Source: CAZJLN01 sp964540765 (GTDB lineage Bacteria; Chloroflexota; Anaerolineae; Anaerolineales; Anaerolineaceae). Taken from it: a stretch of DNA of 59,103 bases. Each line of letters begins with the position of its first letter. The stretch's first letter is position 1. The stretch covers positions 1 to 59,103 of the forward strand of contig CAZINW010000010.1 in NCBI GenBank assembly GCA_964540765.1, written 5' to 3'. Made by a program: the position numbers and the translations under genes. A model generated the notes under the pieces. The model was given only the letters and a program-made list of their open reading frames with translations. It did not search any database and had not been told where the DNA came from. Below, piece by piece: positions 41,713 to 50,090 of the stretch.

Positions 41713-43149
41713 ATGAGGTATTTTAAAAATTGGTATTTGGCTTTATTGATATTAGTTATTTTATTTATAGGAATTGTTTCGATTCTGATGGTTCGTTTTG
41801 AAACAGAAGGTAAATTTAATAATCAAAATATTAAAGTGTCGTCTGTTGTAGGTAATTTGTTTTTAATCAAATCAAAAAAATTGGGAAAAGTTAAACGAGT
41901 TAAATTTATATTTACACAAAAAGAACAGGAATTATTTAAGAGTCTTGATGTGGTAGATGGGAGTGTGTTATCGAGCATGAGTATTGGTCAGACAGGATCT
42001 ACAACTATAATTGTAGTTCATCTTCGAAATGATATTTTTATGCAACTTTATAATGAAAAAAGCCAACTTGATCGTAAACTTATGCGTTATCTTTGTTGGA
42101 CAATTGAGAATAATTCTTCTTCTAAATTTTGTGATATTAAAGTGGATGATTTTATTAAATGGAAAGATAAAATTAATTTGGGTAAGTTTATAAAACTTAT
42201 TAGTGAAAGAAAATTAAGTTTAGTGAAAGTTGTATATGCGGCTTGTTCGGGTACAGTAAGTTGTAAAGCTATTGATTGTTTATGTTCCATATTGGGATCA
42301 TGTAATGCGCAGGGGGAGGCTTGTGGCTCAGGTAATGCTGGTACTTGTACTTGTGGTTGTACTGGGGTGATGGGTACTTTTATGAGTTGTTCGGGTCTTT
42401 CAAATGAATTTTCATGTACGAATGCTGCATCTTACGACTGTGATGTTGGTTATTGTCCGGTGCCGGATCAGACCTGTACGTGGTGTACTTGTTCATGGGG
42501 ATCTTGGAGCCCATGTTATCCAAATTGGGCTGGTTGTATTAGGGATCGTACTTGTACTTGTGATCCTGATGATTGTGGTAGTTGTAGTGGAGATAATTTT
42601 GAGGAGTGTCCGGTGAACTGTGACGGTAATACTTTAGCTAATTGTCCTACCAATTGCGGTTATGGTGGCGGAACACTTGAGGGAAGTAGAGTCGGATGTG
42701 GTTGTTCGACAATTAATTGTCCGGCGACGGAACCATGTTGTACTGTTACAACTCCCAACGCTCCCGTTTTGTCTGCTCCGGCTAGTGGGACTATTGTGAA
42801 TGTTAATTCGGCGGTAACTTTGGATTGGGATGCAATTAGTAATTGGGGTGTTGGTTGTCCAACAAACAGTAATAAATATGAGGTTTGTGTCATGTCTGAT
42901 AGCACTTGTGATTTATTGAACTGGGTTAGTGTTGGGACAACCACTTATAGAGCCTGGACACCGACTATAGGTGATAATACGGTTACCTGGAAAGTAAGAA
43001 GTAATAATGGGAGTAGTACTAATGAATCTTTATCCCGGACTTTGTATGTGGAGAATCAGTTTTGTAGCCCGACTGGAGGTCAAACAAGATCTGGCGTATT
43101 TCGGCTTGTAAATGGCGCAACGGTATATTTATTGCGAATTGAATCGTAG
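41713..43149 (+). CDS. cysteine-rich surface protein with TSP1-like and Ig/Fn3-like segments
   Basis: A 478-residue protein encoded in strongly AT-rich DNA. One membrane segment (about 7-27) anchors or exports it. Residues 28-177 are a Lys-rich globular part. Residues 178-343 contain 31 cysteines, many as CxC or CxxC, with CSWGSWSPCYPNWAGCIRDRTC-like spacing (259-281) recalling thrombospondin type 1 modules. Residues 350-447 look like an Ig/Fn3-type beta sandwich (PVLSAPASGTIVNVNSAVTLDWD). Cys-rich TSP-like proteins of this kind are, to my knowledge, common in Patescibacteria, so transfer is a possibility. The last 20 residues may come from other DNA after a join. Function unknown; an adhesion role is only a guess. 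Confidence 0.7.
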   Translation: MRYFKNWYLALLILVILFIGIVSILMVRFETEGKFNNQNIKVSSVVGNLFLIKSKKLGKVKRVKFIFTQKEQELFKSLDVVDGSVLSSMSIGQTGSTTIIVVHLRNDIFMQLYNEKSQLDRKLMRYLCWTIENNSSSKFCDIKVDDFIKWKDKINLGKFIKLISERKLSLVKVVYAACSGTVSCKAIDCLCSILGSCNAQGEACGSGNAGTCTCGCTGVMGTFMSCSGLSNEFSCTNAASYDCDVGYCPVPDQTCTWCTCSWGSWSPCYPNWAGCIRDRTCTCDPDDCGSCSGDNFEECPVNCDGNTLANCPTNCGYGGGTLEGSRVGCGCSTINCPATEPCCTVTTPNAPVLSAPASGTIVNVNSAVTLDWDAISNWGVGCPTNSNKYEVCVMSDSTCDLLNWVSVGTTTYRAWTPTIGDNTVTWKVRSNNGSSTNESLSRTLYVENQFCSPTGGQTRSGVFRLVNGATVYLLRIES

Positions 43150-43288
43150 GGGTGACCGGCGTATTTTGGCTTCCCAAAGGGACACAGCGTGTGCGAACTT
43201 TGCGAACTTGACCCTCCATTCGCTTTTTATTCCCGAACGAAGTATGATCTTTATCCCTTGCTGTATGATAATCCTTTATACAGAAATG

Positions 43289-43307
43289 TCTGCAACATCA
43301 AATGTGG
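43289..43307 (+). repeat. right copy of the 19-bp direct repeat
   Basis: TCTGCAACATCAAATGTGG, 18 of 19 identical to 31691-31709. It closes the accessory segment at the side of the conserved small gene at 43346. Confidence 0.6.
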
Positions 43308-43330
43308 TAAAGAATATATAAAAAGGGACA

Positions 43331-43339
43331 TGCTATAAT
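43331..43339 (+). promoter_or_regulatory. extended -10 promoter, leaderless
   Basis: TGCTATAAT (TGnTATAAT) at 43331-43339 ends six bases before ATG 43346. No ribosome site is present, so the transcript probably begins at the start codon. Confidence 0.55.
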
Positions 43340-43345
43340 TAATAG

Positions 43346-43579
43346 ATGGATGCGAAACAGGTGAAGGCTTACATCCAGGGAAAAAGAGCAGCCGAGGTTT
43401 TCCATATCCAGGAAAGAAGAAATTCCTCGTATGAAGAGCGTTGGCAGCAATTGAATGCTGCTTACAATCTGGCTTTTAGCATGGGAATGACCGCATCTCG
43501 CACCGATGAAATGGATGTATATTTACGTTGGGCAAGGCTTAAAGACGCATGGATGAACCAGCAGGCTCTTCAGGATTGA
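43346..43579 (+). CDS. small hypothetical helical protein
   Basis: A 77-residue charged, likely all-helical cytoplasmic protein (YIQGKRAAEVFHIQERRN, ERWQQLNAAYNLAFSMGM). No domain recognised. It has an extended -10 element at the start codon and lies just outside the right repeat of the accessory segment, convergent with comEC. Base composition is like the core genes. Confidence 0.6.
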   Translation: MDAKQVKAYIQGKRAAEVFHIQERRNSSYEERWQQLNAAYNLAFSMGMTASRTDEMDVYLRWARLKDAWMNQQALQD

Positions 43580-43644
43580 CCTTTTATCACATGTGATCAT
43601 ATTCCAAAAAATAACCAGCTCTAACAGGTCATCAGGTCTCGTTT

Positions 43645-46038
43645 TCACGGCTGCCTGTCTGCATCGATCCATAATTGTTCCCCATCCGTGCTGAGACGAA
43701 TGGAACCCGCCTGGTCAGTACGCAGGAGAGGCACCCCGCTAAATACTCCTGCCAGGGGCAGGTCACCATCCAGCGGCAGGCTGTTCTCATTCACTGACAA
43801 CAGCACAAGCTGTGGGCTTGATCCTGCAAACAGGTCAGCTTCTTCCAGGCTGCTGGAACCTGGCAGGATCATCACGGGCGAGGTGACAGGGATATTTAGC
43901 TTAAGTTTTTCTGGATCACCGAACACCAGGAGGGCATTGTAGCGTTCCCACTCCAGGCTGAAGGTGCTGGCGTCCTTCCCGCCTTCAAGCAAAGTCAGTT
44001 TTGCATCATTTCCCAGCTCCAACCAGGCGCCATTTGAAAGTAAGGTTTGCGATACTTGTGCTTCCTGGTAGGATTGGTAAAGCTGCCTGGTGGTCTGGAT
44101 CACATCCGGGTCGCATGCCCAAACCACCTTGTCAATCTTAAAATGGTCCTGCAAATCGATCAGCGCGCTGACGTCATCCTTGCGGCAAAGCGGGATCACC
44201 AGCATATCCAACTCCTGCCTGCCGAATGGCAAGGTTTTGCCTGTTTCCTCACGCAGGGAAGATGCCTTCACTGAACCATTGATCAGCACGTAACGTCCGC
44301 CGGGGGTTTCAATCAATGCCACCGGGTTATCGCTGTCTGGCAGTAAATTCAGGCTCAATTTGCCATCCGGCGCAGATAGCACAATGGACCAGGTGACTAC
44401 TGCGCCGCAGCCCAAAACGAGCAACATTGTGTTTGGCGTTGCCAGGCGTTTGAACAAAGCGTTGCGATCTTTGGTAAGTGTCAGGGTAAAGAAAATGACA
44501 TAGTAAATGACGACCCAGGCAAGGGGGAAGTGCCCAAAATGAAGCGTGACCGGTGCAAGATCTGCCAGCCAGGATACCACCCGGTTGGTGTAAGCTGCAA
44601 ATGGCCATGCCAGCCATGCCAGGGCACGACCAATGTCAGGCGCAATCAATCCGCCTGCCAGCGCCAATCCGCCAAGCAACATCACAGGGGGTTGTACAGG
44701 GAGAATAAGTGGGTTTGCCAGCAGGAAGAGCCAGGAAAGGTCGCCGAAATGCCAGGCGATCAATGGCAGGGTGAGTGCCTGGGCGACCAGCGTGAATATA
44801 AAATATTCGCTAAAGGGTCCCGCCAGGCTGCTGGCAGTCTCTTCATTCAAATGCCGGGCAAGAAAATCCTTCAGACGAGCCTGGAGGGGACTTGCATAGA
44901 GCACCAATCCCAATGTAGCAAAGAAGGAGAGTTGGAATCCGACATCCCAAGGCAGGTTGGGGTTGATCAGGCACATCAGGAAGGCAGCCAGCCCAAGGGT
45001 ATTGAGACCGTTGCCCCGCTGCCCGATCAACGCCCCCAGCATGCCAAAGCTTCCCATCACAACCGCGCGCACTACGGATGCATCAGCACCCACCAGCAGG
45101 GTATATCCTGTGAGAACCAGCAGGGCAGTCAGGGTGCCACGCCGGGGACCCAGCCAGCGGTTCGTATAGGTGGTCACCAAGCCTGCCAGCAGTGCAATAT
45201 TGAAGCCTGAAATGGCGATGATGTGGGCAGTTCCTGTGACCTGGTAGGCAGATTTAAGTTCCTTGGAGAGCCCATTGTCATTTCCCAAAAGGATGCCTGA
45301 GAGAAGTTCGGACTCAGGGGAGGGGAAAATATCCTGCAACACCAACTGGGCATGTTCTTTGAGACGGTAGAGCGCTGCAAGCACAGGATTGAGATTCCCA
45401 CTATCAATAACTTCTACCTGGGCAAAGGAAACCACGCTGTAGATGCCTTTGTTGGCAAGGTAATCCTGGTAGGAGAAGTCTCCACTATCCGGTGGGGTTT
45501 GAAGCTTCCCACGCATGGAAAGCCGATCGCCATAGTGATAGGTGCTGCCTGGCATCACCTGCAAGATCAGGCGTCCCTGGACCGCATCAGGCGCTGCCAA
45601 AGGTTCGTCGGAGCTGAGCGGTGTGAGCGACTCCACCCGAACCGTCAAATTGATATTGCTGTCATAAACCTCAGGTGGGGACGTGACCACCCCGATCATT
45701 TCCACAATTCCCCGTTCATTGTAAAAAGCACTGTGAGATGGCGTGATGGAAGGCTGCCCTGCCTGGTAGCGTAGACCGCCGATAAAGAAAAACAAAATCA
45801 GAAAAAGAAATGGCAGATGGCGTGGACTGTTGTGATTACGTTTTACCACGACAGATGTAAGCGTAGTAATTAAGCTCACTCCAGACGCAACAAGCCATAT
45901 CATCCGGGAGAGTTTGACAAGGTACGCAGCAGTAAGAATTCCCGCCAGGAGGGCAATTGATAGCCAGAAAAATGGCATGAATTTGGGGATGACGATCTCT
46001 TTTGGATTCTTGTGCGGTGGTGATGATGGCTCTGGCAT
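43645..46038 (-). CDS. comEC: ComEC/Rec2 DNA uptake channel protein
   Basis: A 797-residue membrane protein forming the channel for single-stranded DNA during natural transformation. The N-terminal membrane pair and OB-like domain (SLTPLSSDEP..., DRLSMRGKLQTPPDSGDFSYQDYLANKGIYSVV) precede the competence core with the hallmark HIIAISGFNIALLAGLV and about ten membrane segments. The C-terminal ~250 residues are a metallo-beta-lactamase-like domain, here lacking the HxHxDH motif, so nuclease activity is doubtful. I start at ATG 46038, preceded by ACAGGT; the TTG at 46065 is in frame but less likely. It follows the plsC end by about 90 bases. comEA is not present in the window. Confidence 0.9.
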   Translation of the reverse strand: MPEPSSPPHKNPKEIVIPKFMPFFWLSIALLAGILTAAYLVKLSRMIWLVASGVSLITTLTSVVVKRNHNSPRHLPFLFLILFFFIGGLRYQAGQPSITPSHSAFYNERGIVEMIGVVTSPPEVYDSNINLTVRVESLTPLSSDEPLAAPDAVQGRLILQVMPGSTYHYGDRLSMRGKLQTPPDSGDFSYQDYLANKGIYSVVSFAQVEVIDSGNLNPVLAALYRLKEHAQLVLQDIFPSPESELLSGILLGNDNGLSKELKSAYQVTGTAHIIAISGFNIALLAGLVTTYTNRWLGPRRGTLTALLVLTGYTLLVGADASVVRAVVMGSFGMLGALIGQRGNGLNTLGLAAFLMCLINPNLPWDVGFQLSFFATLGLVLYASPLQARLKDFLARHLNEETASSLAGPFSEYFIFTLVAQALTLPLIAWHFGDLSWLFLLANPLILPVQPPVMLLGGLALAGGLIAPDIGRALAWLAWPFAAYTNRVVSWLADLAPVTLHFGHFPLAWVVIYYVIFFTLTLTKDRNALFKRLATPNTMLLVLGCGAVVTWSIVLSAPDGKLSLNLLPDSDNPVALIETPGGRYVLINGSVKASSLREETGKTLPFGRQELDMLVIPLCRKDDVSALIDLQDHFKIDKVVWACDPDVIQTTRQLYQSYQEAQVSQTLLSNGAWLELGNDAKLTLLEGGKDASTFSLEWERYNALLVFGDPEKLKLNIPVTSPVMILPGSSSLEEADLFAGSSPQLVLLSVNENSLPLDGDLPLAGVFSGVPLLRTDQAGSIRLSTDGEQLWIDADRQP

Positions 46039-46128
46039 GCAATGACCTGTTTTTTTACGGATCAATCAGGATTTTTCAAGATCATCTCGCTCTTCCATCA
46101 TCCGTTCATACTTGTAACTTTGGCATCA

Positions 46129-46815
46129 TCATATAATGCTTTGGGCTGGTTGGTTTTTAGCTGCCAATAAAGCTTTCAGGCGCGGGTGATCACGATAAAA
46201 ACCCCGTTTCTCTTCAGGTAACAGGGCGGCAATCCGGCACATGATCTCATCTGTCGAATTGACCAACCATTCCTTGTGATTATCCTTTTCCAAAGGGGGT
46301 AAATGATAGGCTTCGCCAAAACGTACTGTCACATCCATTCTTTTGAAGTGGGTAAGACGGCTGACCATATCGGCAGAGCCCATGACAACAGCAGGTACGA
46401 TTGGTGCCCTGGCTTTTTCTGCCAGGAAGGTGGCACCTGATTTGCCCTCCTGCAAGGTCTGGGTTCTGGAGCGGGTTCCTTCAGGGGCAATCCCGACGAT
46501 CCAGCCTTTATTGAGATATGAAATGACTTCCCGGAATGCTCCAAAATCGCTTTCGTCACGGCTCATCCAGATCACACCGAGTGAACTCAGAAACCAGCGA
46601 AAGAATGCATGTTGCTGGTACTCACGTGCAACGACGGGGATCACATCATGGCGCGGGGTTGAAAGCATCAGGAAGGGTGTATCAAGCCGACTGATATGGC
46701 TGGTCGTTAGTAAAAAACCCCCCGTCTGGGGGACCTTGTCATAATCGATCACTTTGAGGTTGACAATTGCCTTGGCAATAAAACGGACAGCGGACATAAC
46801 TTGTCTTCTTTTCAT
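46129..46815 (-). CDS. plsC: 1-acyl-sn-glycerol-3-phosphate acyltransferase (PlsC family)
   Basis: A 228-residue lysophosphatidate acyltransferase acting at the inner face of the membrane. Motif I HxxxxD is His40-Asp45 in TSHISRLD, motif III is PEGTRS at 111-116, and VVMGSADM follows as the later block. It transfers an acyl chain to lysophosphatidate to make phosphatidate. Start overlaps the PrsW-like stop by four bases (ATGA). Met7 is a second possible start. Confidence 0.88.
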   Translation of the reverse strand: MKRRQVMSAVRFIAKAIVNLKVIDYDKVPQTGGFLLTTSHISRLDTPFLMLSTPRHDVIPVVAREYQQHAFFRWFLSSLGVIWMSRDESDFGAFREVISYLNKGWIVGIAPEGTRSRTQTLQEGKSGATFLAEKARAPIVPAVVMGSADMVSRLTHFKRMDVTVRFGEAYHLPPLEKDNHKEWLVNSTDEIMCRIAALLPEEKRGFYRDHPRLKALLAAKNQPAQSII

Positions 46816-48068
46816 TTGACCATCTCCACGTCTTGGCTTTGTCTGCGCAGCAATAAGGTAAAGCTGATATACGCCGCCAGGATCAACAGCCCGAGGATCA
46901 GTACAGGCAGGTAATACAAAAGCGATTCAAAATCGTTCGGTGTTTTATCAGGCTGGAGGATGAATGGCAGCAAAGCGGCTGCCAGTGCAAAGGCGTTCCA
47001 AAGACCATGAATAAAAACTGAAAGCGAGAAGGTGCCAAGAAATTTCAACGGTTTACCCTGACGCCAGGTTGATGCCAATCCCCAGCCGGTCAGACCCCCT
47101 GTAAAGATATGCAGAAGACTGCCTCCCACCCTGCCAATGGTCAGGAAGATCCAGGTCTGCCCATCGGTTGCATTGATCAGGTTGAAGAGACCCTCAATAA
47201 GGGCAAAACCGGCACCTGAAATCAAACCAGCCACATAGCCTTCCGACGGGCTCAATTGGCGCCCCGCCAGCAGCCAGACGCCGAGGGGTTTTAACGTCTC
47301 CTCAATGAGCGGTGTAATAACAGCCACAACCACCATGATCCAGAAGATGACAGAGGGTTGGGTCAGGTAAGGCTGCAAACTTTCGAGAATGGCATCCAGA
47401 TCAGTACCTGCCGTGGTAAATTGCATGCCAAGGCGGGTCAACAAATCCATCACCTCAGGCCTGGAGGATGCCCAGATGGCAAATACAGCCAGGCCAATGA
47501 TGAGGGCAATCACTTCCACAAATATGATCAACAGGGGGGTGCCGGTGAGCCCCAGTCCAAGCAATCCCCATTTGCGCTGTGGACTTCCTCCTTCGAGATC
47601 CCAGCATCCAAAATGAACCAGCCAGAGCAGCGGCAGGCAGATGGCTAAAATCCCAAGCAAGGGCAGGAGAATCCCGGAAATGTCAGGGTTCTTGCCTGCC
47701 AACCATCCCAATCCCAGGATGAACGGCAGCGCCAGGATGGAATAGCGCATCCAAGTATGCATGCGTGGGGAGTTGGTATCGAGCCAGGCAGGAAGTGCAC
47801 GATTTTTTATGCGGTAAAGCGAACTGATTGCGGAGGGCAGGGTCAACAATCCAAGCGTTAAGAAAACCAATGCAAGCGTAAAGAACATCCCCCTATCGCT
47901 GACAACAGCATTTTGAGATGGTCCACCCCATGCCCACAAACCCAGAAACAGGGCTGCCAGTCCAAAAAGGAAGATACTGGCAATAAAGCTCAGTACTGCC
48001 TGCAAAACGGAGCGCCAATTGCTCTTTTTTGCGGTGGTCAGGTCAGCCCCACTTCCGGAATAACTCAT
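46812..48068 (-). CDS. PrsW-family intramembrane metalloprotease
   Basis: A 418-residue polytopic protein. The conserved motifs are PLIEETLKPLG (Glu256-Glu257), GAGFALIEGLFN (Glu292), SLLHIFTGGLTGWG (His320) and VFIHGLWNAF (His354), the residues that form the catalytic/metal site of the PrsW/CPBP-like group. Bacillus PrsW cleaves an anti-sigma factor, but the target here is unknown. About ten membrane segments. Start and stop each overlap a neighbour by four bases, so it is coupled to the thiol-oxidase fusion upstream and plsC downstream. Confidence 0.85.
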   Translation of the reverse strand: MSYSGSGADLTTAKKSNWRSVLQAVLSFIASIFLFGLAALFLGLWAWGGPSQNAVVSDRGMFFTLALVFLTLGLLTLPSAISSLYRIKNRALPAWLDTNSPRMHTWMRYSILALPFILGLGWLAGKNPDISGILLPLLGILAICLPLLWLVHFGCWDLEGGSPQRKWGLLGLGLTGTPLLIIFVEVIALIIGLAVFAIWASSRPEVMDLLTRLGMQFTTAGTDLDAILESLQPYLTQPSVIFWIMVVVAVITPLIEETLKPLGVWLLAGRQLSPSEGYVAGLISGAGFALIEGLFNLINATDGQTWIFLTIGRVGGSLLHIFTGGLTGWGLASTWRQGKPLKFLGTFSLSVFIHGLWNAFALAAALLPFILQPDKTPNDFESLLYYLPVLILGLLILAAYISFTLLLRRQSQDVEMVK

Positions 48069-49381
48069 TTTTCCTCAATGGTAATAGTGATAATGCGGTC
48101 CCCTTCTGCTTGAGTTGGGTCAACTGATGTATCTCGTTCTGTCAGCTTGTTCAACACATCCATACCTTCCAGGACTTTCCCGAAAATGGTATAACTCCCG
48201 TCTAAATCTGATGCCTCGGCATAGGTGATGAAGAATTGGCTGCCATTGGTATCTGCGCCGGAATTAGCCATACCCAGGATCCCTGCCGCATCAAAGAGAA
48301 GATCAGCATTGATCTCATCGCGGAACTGGTAGCCAGGGTCAGCCCAGCCGGTGCCAGTGGGATCGCCGGTTTGCGCCACGAAGTCGTACATGACGCGGTG
48401 GAAAGAAATATCGTCAAAGTAACCATCCTCTGCCAGGAATACAAAGGAATTGACTGCAAGGGGCGCTTTATCTGCATACAGTTCAAGCACAATATCACCT
48501 TTTTCAGTCTCGATGGTTGCTGTGTAGGACTTTTCCGTGTCGATCACAAAGGGAGGGCACTCCGTATACAGATTATCTCCATGATCATATACCTTCATCA
48601 GACCGGAGAGGGAGTAGAAATCCATATTTCCCACATAGATGCCATTGACGAACAGAGTGGGTGTGGTCTGCAAACCGACAACTGCGGCTTTATCATAGCT
48701 CGCTTGAACTTTCTGGACAACTGTGTCTGAATTCAGATCCGCCTTGAATTGATCCACATCCAACTCTAATGCATCAGCTTGTTCTTCAAGCCAGGTCTGA
48801 AGGGCAGCAGTTTCGTAAGAGGACCAGACGGATTGATTGGTAAAAAGCAGTCCTCCCATTTCCCAGAATTTCCCCTGATTGCCGGCTGCTTCGGCTGCTT
48901 GCGCCGCCAGCGTCGCATTGGGGTGGAGCGATTTGAGTGGTAAATGTCGGAATACGACGCGGACTTCGCCAGGAAAAGCTTCAACCAATTGTTCGATTGC
49001 AGTCCAGGCACCACTACAATAAGGGCACTGAAAATCACTGTATTCAATGATCGTCAGCTTTGCATCGTCCGGTCCTTTAATGTTGTCGCTCTCTGTTACA
49101 GGACCGATGATTTCATAGTTCTTAATACTCTCTTCATTCTCAGGAGATAATAACCCTGGCACGACTTCACAGACCATTTTGCCATCCTCATCTTTGATGG
49201 GCAGGGGCTCTGTTGGAACGATCGTTCCCAGGTCTACAGTAGCCTGGGTCAGGTCCGCTGTATTTTGGGCAGTTGGTACTGATGTAGCTTCTTCAGTTGG
49301 GGTGGTTTCAGTTTTTGGCGCACACGCAGTCAGAGTCAGGCTTACTAGTAAGATTACAAACATACTTCTTTTAAGTGTCAT
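48065..49381 (-). CDS. lipoprotein fusing DsbA-like thiol oxidoreductase and cyclophilin
   Basis: A 438-residue extracytoplasmic folding factor. The signal ends LTLTAC (Cys20), followed by a Thr/Glu linker. Residues about 85-260 are a DsbA/DsbG-like thioredoxin domain with the redox motif CPYC at 119-122 (EYSDFQCPYCSGAW) and the cis-Pro region TTPTLFVNG. Residues about 275-436 are a cyclophilin with FHRVMYDFVAQTGDPTGTG, NSGADTNGSQFFIT and YTIFGKVLEGM, the core of peptidyl-prolyl isomerases. One polypeptide thus catalyses disulfide formation and proline isomerisation on exported proteins. Start at 49381 follows AAAGGT; the frame upstream to 49432 is not used. It heads the operon with the PrsW-like and plsC genes. 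Confidence 0.9.
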   Translation of the reverse strand: MTLKRSMFVILLVSLTLTACAPKTETTPTEEATSVPTAQNTADLTQATVDLGTIVPTEPLPIKDEDGKMVCEVVPGLLSPENEESIKNYEIIGPVTESDNIKGPDDAKLTIIEYSDFQCPYCSGAWTAIEQLVEAFPGEVRVVFRHLPLKSLHPNATLAAQAAEAAGNQGKFWEMGGLLFTNQSVWSSYETAALQTWLEEQADALELDVDQFKADLNSDTVVQKVQASYDKAAVVGLQTTPTLFVNGIYVGNMDFYSLSGLMKVYDHGDNLYTECPPFVIDTEKSYTATIETEKGDIVLELYADKAPLAVNSFVFLAEDGYFDDISFHRVMYDFVAQTGDPTGTGWADPGYQFRDEINADLLFDAAGILGMANSGADTNGSQFFITYAEASDLDGSYTIFGKVLEGMDVLNKLTERDTSVDPTQAEGDRIITITIEEK

Positions 49382-49467
49382 ATTGTACCTTTCATATTTA
49401 TTGCATGTCCATCCATGACTTGGGAGAAACATGCATTGGGATTTACTGTAATTTCAACAATTAAACA

Positions 49468-50085
49468 TTAAGAATTAGCCAGGCGGGTTAAAACTGTTTC
49501 TTGCATTTGCTTTTGAACGATATCCATTGGCTGGCTGGCGTCAAGTAGTACCCAGCGCTGTGGTTCTTCGGCGATCAGGTAATGATAACCCTGCCTGACC
49601 CGTTGGTGGAAAGCAACCTCATACGCGTCCAGCCTGTTCCATTCATCCTTTTTGATCTTGCGCTGCAGACCGGCTTCCACGTCGATGTCAAGATAGATGG
49701 TCAGGTCAGGTTTGAGACCGTCCGTGGCAAACGCCAGCATGCGCTTAAGTGTCTCCAGATCCAGTTGATGTCCGTAGCCCTGGTAAGCCAGGGTAGAATC
49801 GCCGTAACGGTCGCAGAGCACCACCTTGCCTGCCTGAAGGGCAGGTTTGATGACCTGATCCACCAGTTGAGCCCGTGCAGCCAGGAAGAGCAGAATTTCT
49901 GTACGCGGAACCAGCTCAGTATTTTTTAAATTGATGAGCACATCGCGGATCTGGTCACTGATGGGTGTTCCACCAGGCTCTCGCGTGGTGATGACTTCAT
50001 AACCCTGCTGGCGCAGAAAATCCGCCAATATGGGCATCTGACTAGTTTTGCCGCTTCCTTCAGGACCTTCAAGGGTGATGAACAT
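49468..50085 (-). CDS. tmk: thymidylate kinase
   Basis: A 205-residue nucleotide kinase making dTDP from dTMP. P-loop GPEGSGKT is at 7-14, TREPGGTPISDQIRDVL and VLCDRYGDSTLAYQGYG are the substrate motifs. Length is normal. It begins five bases after the R3H/AAA gene stop and thus forms one operon with it. Confidence 0.95.
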   Translation of the reverse strand: MFITLEGPEGSGKTSQMPILADFLRQQGYEVITTREPGGTPISDQIRDVLINLKNTELVPRTEILLFLAARAQLVDQVIKPALQAGKVVLCDRYGDSTLAYQGYGHQLDLETLKRMLAFATDGLKPDLTIYLDIDVEAGLQRKIKKDEWNRLDAYEVAFHQRVRQGYHYLIAEEPQRWVLLDASQPMDIVQKQMQETVLTRLANS

Positions 50086-50090
50086 ACGTC

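Noticed and set aside
43093..43172. Short direct repeat GGCGTATTTYGGCTT at 43093-43107 and 43158-43172
   Set aside because: Real match (14 of 15) near the end of the cysteine-rich gene, but too short and isolated to interpret.
44530..45210. 226-codon plus-strand frame within comEC
   Set aside because: Antisense shadow; charge pattern and lack of motifs contrast with the clear ComEC core on the minus strand.
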